From Streptomyces sp. Tu 3180 (lineage in GTDB: Bacteria > Actinomycetota > Actinomycetes > Streptomycetales > Streptomycetaceae), in the NCBI RefSeq assembly GCF_009852415.1, contig NZ_WOXS01000002.1, positions 2,936,501-3,000,500 on the forward strand: a DNA stretch of 64,000 bases, in the 5' to 3' direction. Both the position numbers and the translations under genes were made by a program. Each line of letters starts with the position of its first letter. The stretch's first letter is position 1. Of the stretch, positions 10,223 through 19,146 are shown piece after piece. Under the pieces are notes generated by a model, which saw nothing but the letters and a program-made list of their open reading frames with translations, was not told where the DNA came from and did not search any database.

Positions 10223-10481
10223 CGCTGTGCGGGCCCTCGTCCGGGGTGCCGCCCGCGACCGCGCCGGCGCCTTTCCCGCGAGGACGGGTCACCGCGGCGC
10301 CCGGCCCGCCCGCGCCCGGGGCGGGAACGCCGCCCCGGAGCCCCCCTCGGACCGCTGCCGGGGCCGTCGCCCGGAGGTCACGGGTGTCCACCGCGCGGAC
10401 GGAGCGGGCGCCGCGGGGAGGCGGAAGTCGTCGTCGGCGGCACACCGGCCGCGGACGACCTCGGCGGCGGGGCGGGGCGGG

Positions 10482-10676
10482 CTAGAACTGGATGGAGTTG
10501 ATCGTCTCGGCTATCGAGTTCAGGAACCGCTGGATGTCGTCGGCCATGCCGGTCGAGGCGAGGAAGAAGCCGAAGAGGATGGCGACGATCGCCGGCCCGG
10601 GCTTGATGGACCCGCCTCTCAGCAGCACCACCAGGATGATCGCCAACAGCAGCACCACGGACAGTGAAATGGCCAC
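10482..10676 (-). CDS. Small membrane protein, 64 residues, unknown function
   Basis: MAISLSVVLLLAIILVVLLR starts the protein: a first transmembrane helix (about 3-19), then a short GGSIKPGPA turn, a second hydrophobic stretch (29-43) and an amphipathic tail (DDIQRFLNSIAETINSIQF). Its compactness, its clean membrane pattern and the absence of a competing frame support a real gene. Short proteins of this kind recur in Streptomyces near tRNA clusters; I know no function. Its start faces a 624-bp gene-free gap that presumably contains its promoter. Confidence 0.75.
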   Translation of the reverse strand: MAISLSVVLLLAIILVVLLRGGSIKPGPAIVAILFGFFLASTGMADDIQRFLNSIAETINSIQF

Positions 10677-11300
10677 AACTGATCACACCCTCGGTCGGTT
10701 CCGCTTCCCCGGCCTGGGCGACGCGACCCCGCGCACCCCGCCAGAACCATCGTGCCACCAACCGGGCTCCCCTATGCGGCGGCTGACGCAACGTCCGGCC
10801 GGCGGTGGCCGCGATCCCCGCCCGCACCCGCCCCCGCGGACCAACGGCGCGGCGTCGCACGGCAATTCGACGGCCCACCCGCACAGGGAATTCGACTAGA
10901 TCGTTTCCATCTCCACACAACGCGTTCGCCACTAATTCGAATTGCCGCCGCAGGCGTCCCGACGGGCGCGCGGGCACGGTGGACAAGAGGGGTCAATCAG
11001 GGCATCACGCCGGAGTCGCCTGCTGGTCTTATGCGGGATTTAGTCAGGAACAATCATGACAAGCGGGGCCCGTGCGGCGGGCGGTTCCCTTGCCGGAGCG
11101 GTGTGTTGGCCGTCACGTCGACGGCGTCGCCCGCTTTCCCGATTCCGGGGCATCCGAGGTGAATAACCAGGAAAGACGTCGGGCGTTTTACGAATAGCCA
11201 CGGAGAACGCTAGGGTGCCTCAGATGTTCCACGCTGCCTCGTCCCCCGCAAGCGCAGCGAGCTCACCGATCCTCTCCCCGAGTTCCTGCCGGGAGGGCCA
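10677..11300. other. Long gene-free interval with locally AT-richer DNA
   Basis: No convincing coding frame on either strand. Around 10870-11060 the GC content drops noticeably, with AATTCGAATT (a 10-bp palindrome, 10934-10943), a GAATTCGA string at 10888, and TAATTC and TTTAGTC strings. It separates the divergent small membrane protein and acyltransferase genes and may hold two promoters or a small RNA. Confidence 0.5.
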
Positions 11301-12488
11301 GTGACGAACTCGCTGCGACCGTACGGCAACCGCAGAACGCCGCTCCCACCGGCACGGACGCCCGCGTCCGGAGTGCCCGGTCCGCGCACGAAGACACAGC
11401 GGAACGACCGGCCGGCCCCCTCCGGCAAGCAGCGCGACGCGTTCTTCGACAACGCCAAGTACCTGGCGATCGTGCTGGTGGCCGTCGGCCACGCCTGGGA
11501 GCCCCTCAAGGGCGACAGCCGGATGCTCGAGGCCGCGTACACGGTCGTCTACGCGTTCCACATGCCGGCCTTCATCATCATCTCCGGCTTCTTCTCGCGC
11601 AGTTTCGACATGCGTCCCGACCGGCTGCGGCGGCTGATCACCGGCGTCGCCGTCCCCTACGTCGTCTTCGAGACGGCCTACCCCCTCTTCAAGCGGTTCG
11701 TCGACGACGACCCGCACCAGGAGATCAGCCTCCTCGACCCCTGGTACCTCACCTGGTTCCTGGTCGCGCTGTTCGTGTGGCGGCTGACCACGCCGATCTG
11801 GAACGTGGTGCGCCACCCGCTGCCGCTGGCGCTCGGCATCGCCATGCTGGCCAGCGTCACCCCGGAGATCGGTGACGACCTGGACCTGCAGCGCGTGCTG
11901 CAGTTCCTGCCGTACTTCGTGCTCGGTCTGTGCATGCGGCCCGAGCACTTCCACCTGGTGCGCCGCCGCTCGGTGCGGATCGCGTCGGTGCCGGTGTTCG
12001 CGGTGGCGCTGGCCGTCGGCTGGTGGGCGGTGCCGCGGATGAACACCGCGTGGTTCTACCACCGCGACGCCGCGCAGGAGCTGGGCGCGCCGTGGTGGGT
12101 CGGCCCGGTCATGGTGCTCGCCCTGTTCGGCTGCTCGCTGCTGCTGACCGCCTGCTTCTTCGCCTGGGTGCCGCGCCGCCACATGTGGTTCACCGCGCTC
12201 GGCGCGGGCACGCTCTACGGCTACCTGCTGCACGGCTTCGTGGTGAAGGCCGGCGACTACCAGGGCTGGTTCGAGCACTCCCCGCTGCACGGCCCGCTCG
12301 GCTGGACCGCCGTGAGCGTCCTCGCGGCCGTCCTGGTGACGCTGCTGTGCACCAAGCCGGTGCAGCGGGTCTTCCGGTGCGTGATGGAGCCGAGGATGGA
12401 GTGGGCGTTCAAGCGGGACGCCGCCGAGCTGGCCCGCGAGCGCGAGCGGCGCGAGAAGCGGGAGACCCGCGAGAAGGTGTCCGTCTAG
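11301..12488 (+). CDS. Acyltransferase family membrane protein (fucose-4-O-acetylase type)
   Basis: A 395-residue protein with about 60 soluble N-terminal residues, then KQRDAFFDNAKYLAIVLVAVGHAW. The RD...D..K motif and the conserved His begin the acyltransferase-3 fold of the sugar O-acetylase (WcaH/YcfT-like) branch. Roughly ten hydrophobic helices follow, and a charged Arg/Glu tail (RERERREKRETREKV) faces the cytoplasm. The likely role is O-acetylation of a surface glycan from acetyl-CoA. The GTG at 11301 has GGGAGGG at 11291-11297. Convergent with the HD-domain gene; only 37 bp separates them. Confidence 0.85.
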   Translation: MTNSLRPYGNRRTPLPPARTPASGVPGPRTKTQRNDRPAPSGKQRDAFFDNAKYLAIVLVAVGHAWEPLKGDSRMLEAAYTVVYAFHMPAFIIISGFFSRSFDMRPDRLRRLITGVAVPYVVFETAYPLFKRFVDDDPHQEISLLDPWYLTWFLVALFVWRLTTPIWNVVRHPLPLALGIAMLASVTPEIGDDLDLQRVLQFLPYFVLGLCMRPEHFHLVRRRSVRIASVPVFAVALAVGWWAVPRMNTAWFYHRDAAQELGAPWWVGPVMVLALFGCSLLLTACFFAWVPRRHMWFTALGAGTLYGYLLHGFVVKAGDYQGWFEHSPLHGPLGWTAVSVLAAVLVTLLCTKPVQRVFRCVMEPRMEWAFKRDAAELARERERREKRETREKVSV

Positions 12489-12525
12489 CACTCGCTCCGG
12501 TGCCCGCCGGTCCTCCTGGTCCCCT

Positions 12526-13026
12526 CTACCGCTCGCGGGGTGTCCCCTCACCCCGCCGCTCCCCCGCCACGAGACCGAGGAGTGCGCGCATCCGCGCGTA
12601 CTTCTCGGTCAGTCGTGTGCGGGTCGCCCCGTCCAGCACGGCGAGGCGCGCCGGGTCGGCGTTGTGGGCCAGGTCCGCCTCCTTCACCAGCAGCGCGCCG
12701 GGGGTGGCGAGGATGCGGGCCGCGTACGCCTCGGGCGGCTCCCCGGACCGTCTGGTGACCGCGAGGACGATGTCCTTGGTCCGCCGGGTCAGCGCGGCCT
12801 CCTCGAGCCACCGCTCCGACAGCCGGTCGTCCTCGACGGCGTCGTGCAGCCAGGCGGCCGCGATCTGTTCCCCGTCGCCGCCGCGCCGCCGTACGCCCTC
12901 GGCGACGGCGCGCAGGTGCTCGGTGTACGGCCGGCCCGCCTTGTCGGTCTGGCCGGCGTGCGCGGCGCGGGCGACGGCCTCGACCTCGGCCGGGGTCATC
13001 GGGGTGTGCGGTGTCCGGGTCGTCAC
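12526..13026 (-). CDS. HD-domain hydrolase resembling small alarmone hydrolases (MESH1 type)
   Basis: 166 residues. Motifs in order: AHAGQTDKAGRPYTEHLRAV, close to the AH-GQ-R-G-PY-H-VA opening of RelA/SpoT HD domains; WLHDAVED with the metal-binding His61-Asp62; and LLVKEADLAHNADP, matching the KLADxxxN motif of the same family. There is no synthetase or TGS domain, so the expected role is hydrolysis of (p)ppGpp or a related nucleotide rather than synthesis. A GTG at 13026 is used; an ATG at 12999 (MTPAEVEAVA) is an alternative because no strong ribosome site precedes either. A broader HD phosphohydrolase role cannot be excluded. Confidence 0.75.
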   Translation of the reverse strand: MTTRTPHTPMTPAEVEAVARAAHAGQTDKAGRPYTEHLRAVAEGVRRRGGDGEQIAAAWLHDAVEDDRLSERWLEEAALTRRTKDIVLAVTRRSGEPPEAYAARILATPGALLVKEADLAHNADPARLAVLDGATRTRLTEKYARMRALLGLVAGERRGEGTPRER

Positions 13027-13093
13027 GCGCCCAGTGTCCCCCGCCCGGGAGGGGAAGGGGAGGGGCGGGGCGGGAGGCGGCGCCGGGCGCGGG

Positions 13094-14272
13094 TCAGCGG
13101 GACGCGGCGGCCGTGGGGCCCTCGCGGCAGATCAGCAGCAGGGCACGGTCGTCGTTGACGTCCTTGGCCACCGCCTCGATGAGGTGCCAGGCGGCTCCGT
13201 GGAAGCCGCCGGCCACGTAGCGGTCGGCCTCGCCGGTGAGCCGGTCGATGCCCTCGACGATGTCCCGGTCGGAGGTCTCCACCAGACCGTCCGTGAACAG
13301 CATCAGCACGTCCCCGGGACGCAGCGTGCCCTTCACCGGGTCGAACTGGGCGCCGTCGTACACGCCCAGCAGCGGGCCGTCGGCGGCCTTCTCCTCCCAG
13401 CGGCCGGTGCCCGCGCTGAGCTGGAGGCCCGGCGGATGGCCCGCGGAGTACAGCTCGTAGTCACCGGAGTCGAGGTCGAGGACCAGGTGGATGGAGGTGG
13501 CGAAGCCCTCCTCCCACTCCTGGCGGAGCAGGTAGCCGTTGGCGGCCGGCAGGAAGCCGTGCGGCGGCAGGCTGCCGAGGAGGCCGCCGAAGGCGCCCGA
13601 CAGCAGCAGGGCGCGCGAACCGGCGTCCATGCCCTTGCCGGACACGTCCGTCAGCACGACCTCCAGCGTGCGCCCGCCGTTCGTCCGGGCCGCGACCACG
13701 AAGTCGCCCGAGAACGACTGCCCGCCCGCCGGGCGCAGCGCCATCTCCCGGTGCCAGCCGTCCGGCAGCTTGGGCAGCTTGCTCTGCACCCGGATGCGTT
13801 CGCGCAGGTCGAACAGCATGGTGCCGCCGCGCCGCCAGGGCACGCCCACCCGGCTGCGGAACTGGGCGACGAGCAGCCCGAACAGCCCGCAGGCCGCGAC
13901 GGTGAGGACCACGCCCGGTGTGACCCGGGCCGCGCCCTCGGTGTAGGGACCGAGCTGCACCGACTCCACGATCAGCGCGGTCGCCGCCGCCGCGTACAGG
14001 CCGAGCAGGCTCGCCGGGCGCAGCAGCAGGCCGCCCGCGACGATCGGGACGACCAGCGCGGACGGCGCGCACCACACGGAGTTGGCGAGCGTCCCGGCCG
14101 CGATCAGCGGGACGGTCAGGAGCAGTCCGGCGAGCGCGATCCAGTCCGAGCCGTCCCCGCGGAAGTAGTCGACGGCGGCCCGGCGCACGCCGACGCGGGC
14201 CCGGTGCCACTGCTTCTTCCACCGGGCCGTGAACGTGTCGGCCTCCGCGCGCCGCTGTCGTCCTGCTGCCAT
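13094..14272 (-). CDS. Membrane-anchored PP2C-type (SpoIIE family) serine/threonine phosphatase
   Basis: 392 residues. Transmembrane helices occupy about 44-138 (four hydrophobic segments). The SpoIIE/PP2C domain follows at about 165-385: metal ligands in SFSGDF (Asp190) and TDVSGKGMDAG (Asp209), AGHPPG, then LFTDGLVE. These are the conserved PPM acidic residues. Streptomyces has many such phosphatases, usually acting on anti-anti-sigma factors; the partner is not encoded next door. It overlaps nothing and is followed after 67 bp by the HD-domain gene on the same strand. Confidence 0.9.
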   Translation of the reverse strand: MAAGRQRRAEADTFTARWKKQWHRARVGVRRAAVDYFRGDGSDWIALAGLLLTVPLIAAGTLANSVWCAPSALVVPIVAGGLLLRPASLLGLYAAAATALIVESVQLGPYTEGAARVTPGVVLTVAACGLFGLLVAQFRSRVGVPWRRGGTMLFDLRERIRVQSKLPKLPDGWHREMALRPAGGQSFSGDFVVAARTNGGRTLEVVLTDVSGKGMDAGSRALLLSGAFGGLLGSLPPHGFLPAANGYLLRQEWEEGFATSIHLVLDLDSGDYELYSAGHPPGLQLSAGTGRWEEKAADGPLLGVYDGAQFDPVKGTLRPGDVLMLFTDGLVETSDRDIVEGIDRLTGEADRYVAGGFHGAAWHLIEAVAKDVNDDRALLLICREGPTAAASR

Positions 14273-14434
14273 CAGTTCGGGACCCTATCCATCGGACCGG
14301 CCGCTCGGCACGGGAGGTCCTGGTTGTCCCCCGTCCGGGGATCGACTTCCCAGTGAACTTCACCGGACGCCGCCGTGTGGCCGCCGGGGAGAAATTCCTT
14401 CGCCCGTCCCGCTCCGCCCTGGTAGGCATGGCCC

Positions 14435-15721
14435 ATGGCGAACGAGCGCGCGAGTGGGGCGAACGACGTGACCGACGGCTCGGTGGACTCCGGGGCCGTG
14501 CTCCGGACCCTGGAACCGGACGAGTGGGACGAGGCGTACGACACACTGCTCCGTGCCTTCGGCGGGGTCCAGGAGGCGCCCGAGGAGCGGGAGCTGTGGA
14601 ACGCGCTGACCGAGTTCGGCCGTTTCCTGGGCGCCTGGGACGGCGACGCGTGCGTGGGGACGGCGGGGGCGTTCTCGTTCCGGCTGACCGTGCCCGGGGG
14701 CGCGTCCGTGCCGGCCGCGGGCGTCACCATGGTGAGCGTGGCCGCCACGCACCGGCGGCGCGGGGTGCTGACGTCGATGATGCGGCGGCAGCTGGACGAC
14801 GTGCGGTCCTGGGGCGAGCCGCTGGCGGTGCTCACGGCGTCCGAGCCGGCGATCTACGGCCGGTTCGGGTACGGGGCCGCCTCGTTCCAGGTGAACGCCG
14901 AGATGGACACGAGCCGGGTGGGGCTGTCCGTCCCGGCCGGCACCGACGGCGTACGGCTGCGGTACGCGGCGCCCGCCGACGTGCTCGACGCCTGTGAGGC
15001 GGTCTACGCCCGGCTGGTGCCGCGGCGGCCGGGGATGCTCGCGCGGCGACCCGGCTGGGAGCGGCTGGGGGTGCTCGACCCGGAGAGCGGCCGGGACGGG
15101 GCGTCGCCGCTGCAGTGCGTCGTCGCCGAGCGGGACGGCGAGACGGTCGGGTACGCGCGGTTCCGCGTGAAGCCGGACTGGGGGCCGGCCGGTCCGGACG
15201 GCACGGTGGTCCTGAGCGCCCTGGAGGCGCTGGATCCGGCGGCGCACGCGGCGCTGTGGCGGTTCCTGTTCGACATCGACCTGACGTCGACGCTGGTGGC
15301 GCGGGGGCGGCCGGTCGACGAGGGCTGGCAGTACATGGTGTCGGACGTCCGGCGGTGCCGGCCGGTCCTGCGGGACGCGCTGTACGTGCGGCTGGTCGAC
15401 GTCGGGGCGGCGCTGCGGGCGCGGACGTACCAGGCGCCGGTGGACGTGGTGTTCGAGGTGGAGGACGCGTTCTGCCCGTGGAACGCGGGGCGCTGGCGGC
15501 TCAGCGGGGACGCCAAGGGGGCGTCCTGCGAGCGCACCGGGGACGCGGCGGACCTCACCGTGTCCGTACGGGAGTTGGGCGCCGCGTATCTCGGCGGGGT
15601 GGGCCTGGGGGCGCTGGCCGCGGCCGGCCGGGTGCGCGAGGTGCGGCAGGGGGCGCTGGCGGAGGCGTCCCTGGCGTTCGGCAGCGACGGTGCGGCGCCG
15701 TGGTTGCCGCACGGGTTCTGA
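14435..15721 (+). CDS. Eis-like GNAT N-acetyltransferase
   Basis: A 428-residue protein with the Eis architecture: an N-terminal GNAT domain with the acetyl-CoA loop VSVAATHRRRGVLTSMMRR, a second GNAT-like domain (GETVGYARFRVK), and a C-terminal sterol-carrier-like domain (ADLTVSVRELGAAYLGGV). The free C-terminal carboxylate after PWLPHGF is the family catalytic general base. Known homologues acetylate aminoglycosides, peptides or proteins on several amines. The ATG at 14435 (MANERASG) is used; the real start could be slightly downstream because the first 20 residues are poorly conserved in kind. Convergent with the DNA glycosylase, with 22 bp between. Confidence 0.9.
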   Translation: MANERASGANDVTDGSVDSGAVLRTLEPDEWDEAYDTLLRAFGGVQEAPEERELWNALTEFGRFLGAWDGDACVGTAGAFSFRLTVPGGASVPAAGVTMVSVAATHRRRGVLTSMMRRQLDDVRSWGEPLAVLTASEPAIYGRFGYGAASFQVNAEMDTSRVGLSVPAGTDGVRLRYAAPADVLDACEAVYARLVPRRPGMLARRPGWERLGVLDPESGRDGASPLQCVVAERDGETVGYARFRVKPDWGPAGPDGTVVLSALEALDPAAHAALWRFLFDIDLTSTLVARGRPVDEGWQYMVSDVRRCRPVLRDALYVRLVDVGAALRARTYQAPVDVVFEVEDAFCPWNAGRWRLSGDAKGASCERTGDAADLTVSVRELGAAYLGGVGLGALAAAGRVREVRQGALAEASLAFGSDGAAPWLPHGF

Positions 15722-15742
15722 GAACCGGGCGGTGACCCGGCC

Positions 15743-16570
15743 TCAGGCGCGCTGGCAGGTGGGGCACCAGAAGAGGTTGCGGGCGGCGAGGCCGGCGGTG
15801 CGGATCTCGCCGCCGCAGACGTGGCAGGCCAGGTGGGCCCTGCGGTAGACGTACACCTCGCCGCCGTGGTCGTCGACGCGCGGCGGGCGGCCCATCGCCT
15901 CGGGGGTGTGTTCCGGGCGGACGGTGTCGATGCGGTTGTTGCGGACGCCCTCGCGCATGAGCTCGACCAGGTCGGTCCAGATCGCGTCCCACTCGGCCGG
16001 GGTGATGTCCCGGCCCGCGCGGTACGGGTCGATCCGGTGCCGGAAGAGGACCTCGGCGCGGTAGACGTTCCCCACTCCGGCGATGACCTTCTGGTCCATG
16101 AGGAGGGCGGCGATCGTCGTGCGGCTGCGGCTGATCCTGCGGTGGGCGAGGGCCGGATCCGCGTCCGGGCGCAGGGGGTCGGGGCCCAGGCGGTCGTGTA
16201 TCGCCCGCTTCTCGGCGTCCGTGATCAGGGCGCAGGTGGTGGGACCGCGCAGGTCGACGTACGACGTGTCGTCGGCGAGGCGGAGCCGGACGGTGTCCGT
16301 GGGCGGCGGCGCGGGGGCCGGGCCGAAGGTGACCTTGCCGAAGAGGCCGAGGTGGATGTGGACCCACTCGGTGTGCCCGGGAGCCGGGTCGCGAAAGCCG
16401 AGGAAGAGGTGCTTGCCGTGGGCGTCGGTGGTGTGCAGGGGCGTGCGGTCCAGGAGGGCGGCGGCGTCGGCGAACTTGCCCTGGGGGCTGGTGACGCGGA
16501 GGGGGGCGCCGGCCGCGAAGGCCGCGGCGTAGTCCTCGGCCAGCCGGTGGATGGTGTGGCCCTCGGGCAC
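15743..16570 (-). CDS. Fpg/Nei family DNA glycosylase (endonuclease VIII type)
   Basis: 275 residues beginning (GTG)-PEGHTIHR: after Met removal Pro2 is the nucleophile and Glu3 the proton donor, the hallmark of this family, with PEG-H favouring the Nei branch. LGLFGK and the helix-two-turn-helix (MDQKVIAGVGNVYRAEVLF) follow. The C-terminal zinc finger is C-x2-C...C-x2-C (CHVCGG, WCPTCQ). It removes oxidised bases and cleaves the abasic site. The GTG at 16570 is preferred because the catalytic Pro must be residue 2 and GGGGGG precedes it. rpiB is 55 bp upstream on the same strand, probably co-transcribed. Confidence 0.93.
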   Translation of the reverse strand: MPEGHTIHRLAEDYAAAFAAGAPLRVTSPQGKFADAAALLDRTPLHTTDAHGKHLFLGFRDPAPGHTEWVHIHLGLFGKVTFGPAPAPPPTDTVRLRLADDTSYVDLRGPTTCALITDAEKRAIHDRLGPDPLRPDADPALAHRRISRSRTTIAALLMDQKVIAGVGNVYRAEVLFRHRIDPYRAGRDITPAEWDAIWTDLVELMREGVRNNRIDTVRPEHTPEAMGRPPRVDDHGGEVYVYRRAHLACHVCGGEIRTAGLAARNLFWCPTCQRA

Positions 16571-16625
16571 GCGCCCCCCTCTTCCGCTCTCTCGCTCTCC
16601 CCCGCCGTCCGCTTCGCCCCGGTCC

Positions 16626-17111
16626 CTACTGCTGGGGGTGGTGGGGCGGGATCGGGGGGAGGTCGCCGGTGGTCTCGTAGCCGACGAGCATGTCGATGCG
16701 GCGGACGTGACGCTCGTCACCCGAGAACGGGGTGCCCAGGAAGGTCTCCACGAACTTCGTCGCCTCGTCCTGCGTGTGCATGCGCGCACCCACCGCGACC
16801 ACGTTGGCGTTGTTGTGCTGACGGCCCAGGGCCGCCGTCTCCTCGCTCCACGCCAGGGCCGCCCGCACGCCCTTGACCTTGTTCGCGGCGATCTGCTCGC
16901 CGTTGCCGGAACCGCCGATCACGATGCCGAGGGCGTCGGGGTCGGCGGCGGTCCGCTCCGCGGCGCGCAGGCAGAAGGGCGGGTAGTCGTCCTGGGCGTC
17001 GTAGACGTGGGGCCCGCAGTCGACGGGCTCGTGGCCCGCGCTCTTGAGCCACTCGACGAGGTGGTTCTTGAGTTCGTAGCCGGCATGGTCGGAACCGAGG
17101 TACACGCGCAT
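16626..17111 (-). CDS. rpiB: Ribose-5-phosphate isomerase B
   Basis: 161 residues; interconverts ribose-5-P and ribulose-5-P in the non-oxidative pentose phosphate pathway. SDHAG near the start (Asp8-His9) and GGSGNGEQIAANKV form the phosphate loop. Position 72 is Glu, as in the mycobacterial enzyme, where Glu replaces the Cys base of E. coli RpiB. RQHNNANVVAVGAR is also conserved. The tail (PPIPPHHPQQ) is a Pro/His-rich extension. Upstream of the glycosylase gene on the same strand and divergent from the permease, with a 206-bp regulatory gap. Confidence 0.95.
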   Translation of the reverse strand: MRVYLGSDHAGYELKNHLVEWLKSAGHEPVDCGPHVYDAQDDYPPFCLRAAERTAADPDALGIVIGGSGNGEQIAANKVKGVRAALAWSEETAALGRQHNNANVVAVGARMHTQDEATKFVETFLGTPFSGDERHVRRIDMLVGYETTGDLPPIPPHHPQQ

Positions 17112-17184
17112 GGTCCGAGTGTGACACGTGCGCCGCCGGGCGTCGGCGCCGGGTGCCGCACTCGAAAAGCGTGAGCAAAACCAC

Positions 17185-17221
17185 AGAACCTCAAGGAAAC
17201 CTCAAGTAACAATCCGGAATC
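17185..17221 (+). promoter_or_regulatory. Possible GlnR-type operator upstream of amino-acid permease
   Basis: The stretch reads AGAAC-n6-GAAAC-n5-GTAAC-n6-GAATC, close to the Streptomyces GlnR pattern gTnAC-n6-GaAAC repeated twice, with one 5-base gap. It overlaps a direct repeat AACCTCAAG (17187 and 17198, 11 bp apart). It lies about 100 bp upstream of the permease start. CAAAGG (17221) and CCTTTG (17237) form a further small inverted repeat. Confidence 0.35.
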
Positions 17222-17317
17222 AAAGGTTTCCGAATTCCTTTGCCTCCGTTTCACTGGTCCGACTCGTACACCGCTCGTACGGGACCTGTTCAACCGGCGC
17301 AAAGGAAGACCACCCCC

Positions 17318-18802
17318 ATGACTTCGCAGCCGCCCCTGATCAAGGCCGGAAGCGGCCCCGGAGAGCCCGGCGACCCCGGAGCCCCGGCCTCTTCCGGACT
17401 CCAGGCCGGACTCAAGAACCGTCATCTGTCGATGATCGCCATCGGCGGTGTCATCGGCGCCGGCCTGTTCGTCGGTTCCAGCTCCGGCATCGCCACCGCG
17501 GGGCCCGGCATCCTCCTCTCCTACGCCCTCGTCGGCACGCTCGTGGTGCTGGTGATGCGGATGCTCGGTGAGATGTCCGCGGCCAACCCGACGTCCGGGT
17601 CCTTCTCCGCGCACGCCGACCGCGCACTCGGTCCCTGGGCCGGGTTCTCCATCGGCTGGCTGTACTGGTTCTTCTGGGTCGTCGTCCTGGCGGTCGAGGC
17701 GACCGCCGGTGCCGCGATCCTCGAAGGGTGGATACCGGCCGTTCCCCAGTGGGGCTGGGCGCTCATCGTGATGGTGGTGCTGACCGCCACCAACCTCGTG
17801 TCCGTCGGGTCCTACGGCGAGTTCGAGTTCTGGTTCGCCGGGATCAAGGTCGTCGCCATCGCCGCGTTCATCGTCGTCGGCGGGCTGGCCGTCTTCGGCG
17901 TGCTGCCCGGCGTCGACAGCGACCAGGCGGGTCTCGCCAACCTCACCGAGCACGGCGGCTTCCTGCCCAACGGCGCCGGCGCGATCCTCACCGGCATCCT
18001 GCTCGTCGTCTTCTCCTTCATGGGCAGCGAGATCGCGACCCTGGCCGCCGGCGAGTCGGAGGACCCGCAGCGGGCCGTCACCAAGGCGACCAACAGCATC
18101 ATCTGGCGGATCGGCGTCTTCTACCTCGGCTCGATCTTCGTCGTGATCTGCCTGCTGCCGTGGGACAGCAAGTCGATCACCGAGGACGGCTCCTACGTCG
18201 CCGCCCTGGACTCCCTCGGCATCGCGCACGCCGGTCAGATCATGAACTTCATCGTGCTGACGTCCGTGCTGTCCTGCCTCAACTCCGGGCTCTACACGGC
18301 CTCCCGCATGGCCTTCTCGCTCGGTCAGCGCGGGGACGCGCCGAAGGCGTTCGCCCGGACCACCGACCGGGGCGTGCCGCGGACCGCGATCATCGCGTCG
18401 GTCGTGTTCGGCTTCGTCGCCGTCTTCTTCAACTACAAGTTCCCGGACTCGGTCTTCCTCTTCCTGGTCAACTCCTCCGGCGCGGTCGCGCTGTTCGTCT
18501 GGCTGGTGATCTGCTTCTCGCAGCTGCGCATGCGGAAGATCATCCAGGCCGAGGCGCCGGAGAAGCTGGTCGTGCGGATGTGGCTGTACCCGTACCTGAC
18601 CTGGGCGAGCGCGGCGCTGATCGTGTTCGTGCTCGGGTACATGCTGACCGACACCGAGCACAACGGGCGGACCACGGTGCTGCTGTCGCTGCTGGTCGCC
18701 GCGGTCGTGCTCGCCATCGCCTTCGTGAAGCAGCGCCTGGCCGGGCGCGGTGAGGGCGGTGCCGCGCGCACCGAGGACCGGGACGAGGTCCCGGCCGGCT
18801 GA
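17318..18802 (+). CDS. Amino-acid permease (APC superfamily, GabP/AnsP-like)
   Basis: 494 residues, about 12 transmembrane helices. A hydrophilic N-tail ends in [20 protein letters not shown], the APC consensus opening with the substrate-binding GxG of helix 1. GEMSAANPTSGSF and FEFWFAGIKV are signatures of the amino-acid transporter (AAT) family. It is expected to import a neutral amino acid or GABA by proton symport. The ATG at 17318 is chosen because AAAGGAAGA lies upstream. Strongly similar in sequence to the second permease at 25826-27220, so the two are paralogues. Regulation by nitrogen status is suggested by the GlnR-like box. Confidence 0.93.
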   Translation: MTSQPPLIKAGSGPGEPGDPGAPASSGLQAGLKNRHLSMIAIGGVIGAGLFVGSSSGIATAGPGILLSYALVGTLVVLVMRMLGEMSAANPTSGSFSAHADRALGPWAGFSIGWLYWFFWVVVLAVEATAGAAILEGWIPAVPQWGWALIVMVVLTATNLVSVGSYGEFEFWFAGIKVVAIAAFIVVGGLAVFGVLPGVDSDQAGLANLTEHGGFLPNGAGAILTGILLVVFSFMGSEIATLAAGESEDPQRAVTKATNSIIWRIGVFYLGSIFVVICLLPWDSKSITEDGSYVAALDSLGIAHAGQIMNFIVLTSVLSCLNSGLYTASRMAFSLGQRGDAPKAFARTTDRGVPRTAIIASVVFGFVAVFFNYKFPDSVFLFLVNSSGAVALFVWLVICFSQLRMRKIIQAEAPEKLVVRMWLYPYLTWASAALIVFVLGYMLTDTEHNGRTTVLLSLLVAAVVLAIAFVKQRLAGRGEGGAARTEDRDEVPAG

Positions 18803-18816
18803 GGCCGCCCCCGACG

Positions 18817-18863
18817 ACGGGGCCGGGGCCCGCAGGCGCACGCGCCGCGGGCCCCGGCCCCGT
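18817..18863 (+). terminator. Permease terminator
   Basis: A perfect 17-bp stem (18817-18833 with 18847-18863) and a 13-base loop, 14 bases after the stop. Between this and the bioY terminator (18864-19084) no gene is visible. Confidence 0.85.
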
Positions 18864-19084
18864 CCGCGTCGGAGCACCGGGAAGCCGTTCCCGGCCTCCC
18901 CGCACGTCCTCGGCCGTGACCGGGTGCGCCCGGCCAGGGCCGGGCGGCCGCCGTCCGTGGTCGCTCCGTGGCCGCGTCCGTGGCCTCCTGCGCATCCACG
19001 TCCCCGGGACGACGCGTCGCCGCAGGAGCCGGGGGGCTTCCTCCGTGCCGGGCGGCGGGGCGGGGGGACGGCCCGGAGCCACAC

Positions 19085-19128
19085 GGAAGAGGCCCGCCGG
19101 AGCGCTGTGCGCGTCCGGCGGGCCTCTT
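19085..19128 (-). terminator. bioY terminator
   Basis: A perfect 16-bp stem (19085-19100 with 19113-19128) beginning GAAGAGG and ending CCTCTTC, 18 bases past the bioY stop. Confidence 0.85.
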
Positions 19129-19146
19129 CTCACAGGACCAGGTCGG

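Noticed and set aside
17160..17317. T-box leader before the permease
   Set aside because: No T-box consensus (TGGNACCGCG) or specifier stem is seen; a DNA operator explains the repeats better.
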